This document shows, in pieces, positions 62,327 to 64,000 of a stretch of 64,000 bases of DNA; position 1 is the stretch's first letter; each line of letters begins with the position of its first letter. The notes beneath the pieces were generated by a model. It searched no databases. It saw only the letters and a program-made list of their open reading frames with translations, and was not told the DNA's origin. The stretch covers positions 310,001 to 374,000 of the forward strand of contig NC_026480.1 in assembly GCF_000328475.2 (NCBI RefSeq), given 5' to 3'. Both the position numbers and the translations under genes were made by a program. The stretch comes from Mycosarcoma maydis (taxonomy: Eukaryota; Basidiomycota; Ustilaginomycetes; Ustilaginales).

Positions 62327-62388
62327 ATGCATTCACGACGTGGATGACAGCTCAACGACAGCGAGAAAGATCATCTTGCATTCCCTGA

Positions 62389-63890
62389 TCAATCCTCATC
62401 GTCGAGATCATTACCACCCATCGTCTGCCCTTCTCTCTCGAGCATCTGCGTTGCCATCTCAATGCCCTCCAGCTCACCGATCGTTGGTCCATCGTTCTCT
62501 GCCTCACCCTTCTGTCCTTCCACCATACCTATCGCATCGTTATCGAGCGCACTGGAACCGCGTGACGCTGGCGTTGCAGAGTCTCGAATTGGGCCAGGTG
62601 TGCCTCCCGCTTCGCTCTCAGCAGGTGTCGCACCTCGGAACAGCGGAGTGGTGCCTCGGCCCACACTCGCATTTCGGCTTGATCGCCCCGCTGGCTCAAG
62701 TGAAGTGAATCGGCCCTGCACCGACCCCGATCGATTGTTGGCTAGACCAGGAGTCATGGACCGCGGCGCCACTGAGAGCTGGCGAATCTCGGTCGTCCTC
62801 TTTTCTCCAAAGAGCTCAGGGTGAGCAGCAAGTGCGCGCTTCGACGGCTCCACCACAAGCACTAGAAGCTTGCCGAAACTGGAGAAGGCATCGGCCAGAT
62901 AAAGGATAAAAAAGGGGTAGAAGTCTGTCAGTGACACACAAGTTACAGCCCTTAGCTGAAAGGGGAAGGTAGCGCTCACATTCTGAAACCAGCATATTTG
63001 ACGTGCAGCTTTGGCTTCATCTTTTCCTCGTCCTCTTCCGTAATGATGATGGCTTCGTCACCGCCACTCATTTCGTAATCAGTTTCTCCTTGCTGGATCG
63101 AGGAGCCCGTTTCTTGTATTGAGTCATCCGCTCCTGATGCGGCAGAAGCTTCTGATTTGACATTGACAGGGTCTTTAGAGCGAAATCGTTTTGATCGCCG
63201 ACTTGGTTCATTCTCTACATTGATGTTAGCTCTTGTTCGCCTTGTGCTAGTGGTCGCTGGTGGCGGCATTGTCAATGCTTCTTGATCTTCCTCCTCAGCC
63301 ACCCCTCTGAAAAGCGTACTGTCATCAGCACCGGAAAGAACAGCCGTTCTTGAATCCAACGAAGATCCAATCGCTCCCTGAGCCTCTGGAGAGTCTTTGA
63401 TTCGCATTGGTTGCACACTGCTCTCGCCATCTTGGTGACCTACAACAGTTGTTCTCTTCGAAGCTGGGGCCGCGGCCGCTCTTGGGATCGGTGCGTGAAG
63501 ATTCGCATTTCCCTCCTCTTCAACTTTAACTTCACCTAAACTAGGATCGTTTGGAAACACCAGACTCTTCTCCTTGAGAAGCACTGAGTGCCGATCATCC
63601 ATCCTTCTGAAAAAGTATGCTACCTGAAAATCGCGATCCGAGTAGACATCGACTCGCTCCTTTTTGCTCATTGCCGAAAGCTTTCCTGACGAGTCGGACT
63701 CTTTGCGCAGCTTGGGCATGATTCTTGTCCGCAATATGGAGAGTACCTGGTTGAGGATATCGGGATTTAGGTTCATCCATTCCACATGGCGGTAGTCGAG
63801 GTAGAGGATGCTTTGCAGCACGACGTACGGTGAAGCGCGGAGATAGAAGACGTTACGCTGGGTAAACTTTTTGCGCTGGACTGCGCTCAT
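62389..63890 (-). CDS. Conserved hypothetical protein, two exons
   Basis: Exon 1 is 62980-63890 and exon 2 is 62389-62878, with a gtgagc...ctccag intron of 101 nt in phase 2; 466 residues. The splice joins HVKYAGFR to IFGKLLVLVVEPSKRAL, a continuous strand-rich stretch, which supports the model. The N-terminal ~75 residues are well ordered (FTQRNVFYLRASPYVVLQSI, LYLDYRHVEWMNLNPDILNQ, VLSILRTRIMPKLRKES). The middle ~200 are disordered and acidic with basic patches such as SRRSKRFRSKDP, so a nuclear role is plausible. The tail is acidic and ends LDDED. I do not recognise the family. The ATG at 63890 is used; the frame continues upstream to 63995 with residues that may be leader or an earlier exon. 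Confidence 0.7.
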
Positions 63891-64000
63891 CTCGATGCTG
63901 CCGTATTGCCTCAAGCTGCAGGAACACCTCCGTGAAAAGCAACAAACTTGTGTTGGTGTAATTGAGAGACGAGGAACAGAGAAGCATGGTAACAATCACG
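63891..64000. other. Right window edge, 5' flank of the last gene
   Basis: 110 bp. It may contain the leader or a first exon of the minus-strand gene at 62389-63890: the minus strand reads an acceptor-like ctgcag followed by codons for LRQYGSIEM in frame with the chosen start. Too short to decide. Confidence 0.4.

Noticed and set aside
1..64000. tRNA and snoRNA genes
   Set aside because: I looked for B-box (GGTTCGANNCC) and box C/D pairs in the gaps; matches such as ggttcaaggg near 44769 lack the rest of the structure. A covariance-model scan would be decisive.

Overview
The window looks like nuclear DNA of a basidiomycete, most likely a smut fungus (Ustilaginaceae, Ustilago maydis or a near relative). 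Reasons: nearly all genes are intron-poor, proteins carry long Ser/Ala/Gln-rich inserts, promoters are often shared by divergent genes, and almost every intergenic interval carries a short dyad built from CGTGA/TCACG. The species call is inference; the gene content is eukaryotic and fungal without doubt. I found no rRNA, tRNA, transposon or CRISPR array.

Layout. 1-2617 (-): N-terminal third of the spliceosome factor Prp8. 3354-~5082 (+): small unresolved spliced gene. 5091-6665 (+): coiled-coil protein resembling WTAP/Mum2. 6980-8719 (-): flavin monooxygenase. 9448-10383 (-): proteasome deubiquitinase Rpn11. 11430-12188 (+): Arl8 GTPase with an unusual insert. 12821-15016 (+): GARP subunit Vps52. 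15149-20956 (-): Ssk2-type MAPKKK. 21927-26021 (+): Ric1. 26086-28401 (-): PQ-loop vacuolar transporter. 28402-33258: 4.9 kb without a convincing protein gene. 33259-36838 (+): a HypX/HoxX-type formyltransferase/enoyl-CoA-hydratase fusion. 38693-40602 (+): MFS transporter. 41021-42406 (+): ERMES subunit Mdm12. 43532-44569 (+): Dre2. 44871-45767 (-): Bud23. 46385-49906 (+): Afg1-type AAA ATPase fused to a J domain. 50317-51186 (-): Emc10. 51838-53664 (-): prenylated (CaaX) protein with a duplicated module. 54864-55800 (-): GPI-anchored secreted protein with two micro-exons. 56694-60146 (-): Zn(II)2Cys6 regulator. 61238-62326 (+): short-chain dehydrogenase. 62389-63890 (-): conserved protein of unknown function.

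The genes do not form one pathway. Several touch membrane traffic and organelle contact (Arl8, Vps52, Ric1, Mdm12, Emc10, PQ-loop protein), others are core machinery (Prp8, Rpn11, Dre2, Bud23). The most striking items are the eukaryotic HypX homologue, an enzyme type known for making carbon monoxide during bacterial [NiFe]-hydrogenase maturation; the Afg1-J-domain fusion; and the micro-exon gene. All splice models were inferred by eye from GT-AG/GC-AG signals and family conservation and have not been tested against RNA.
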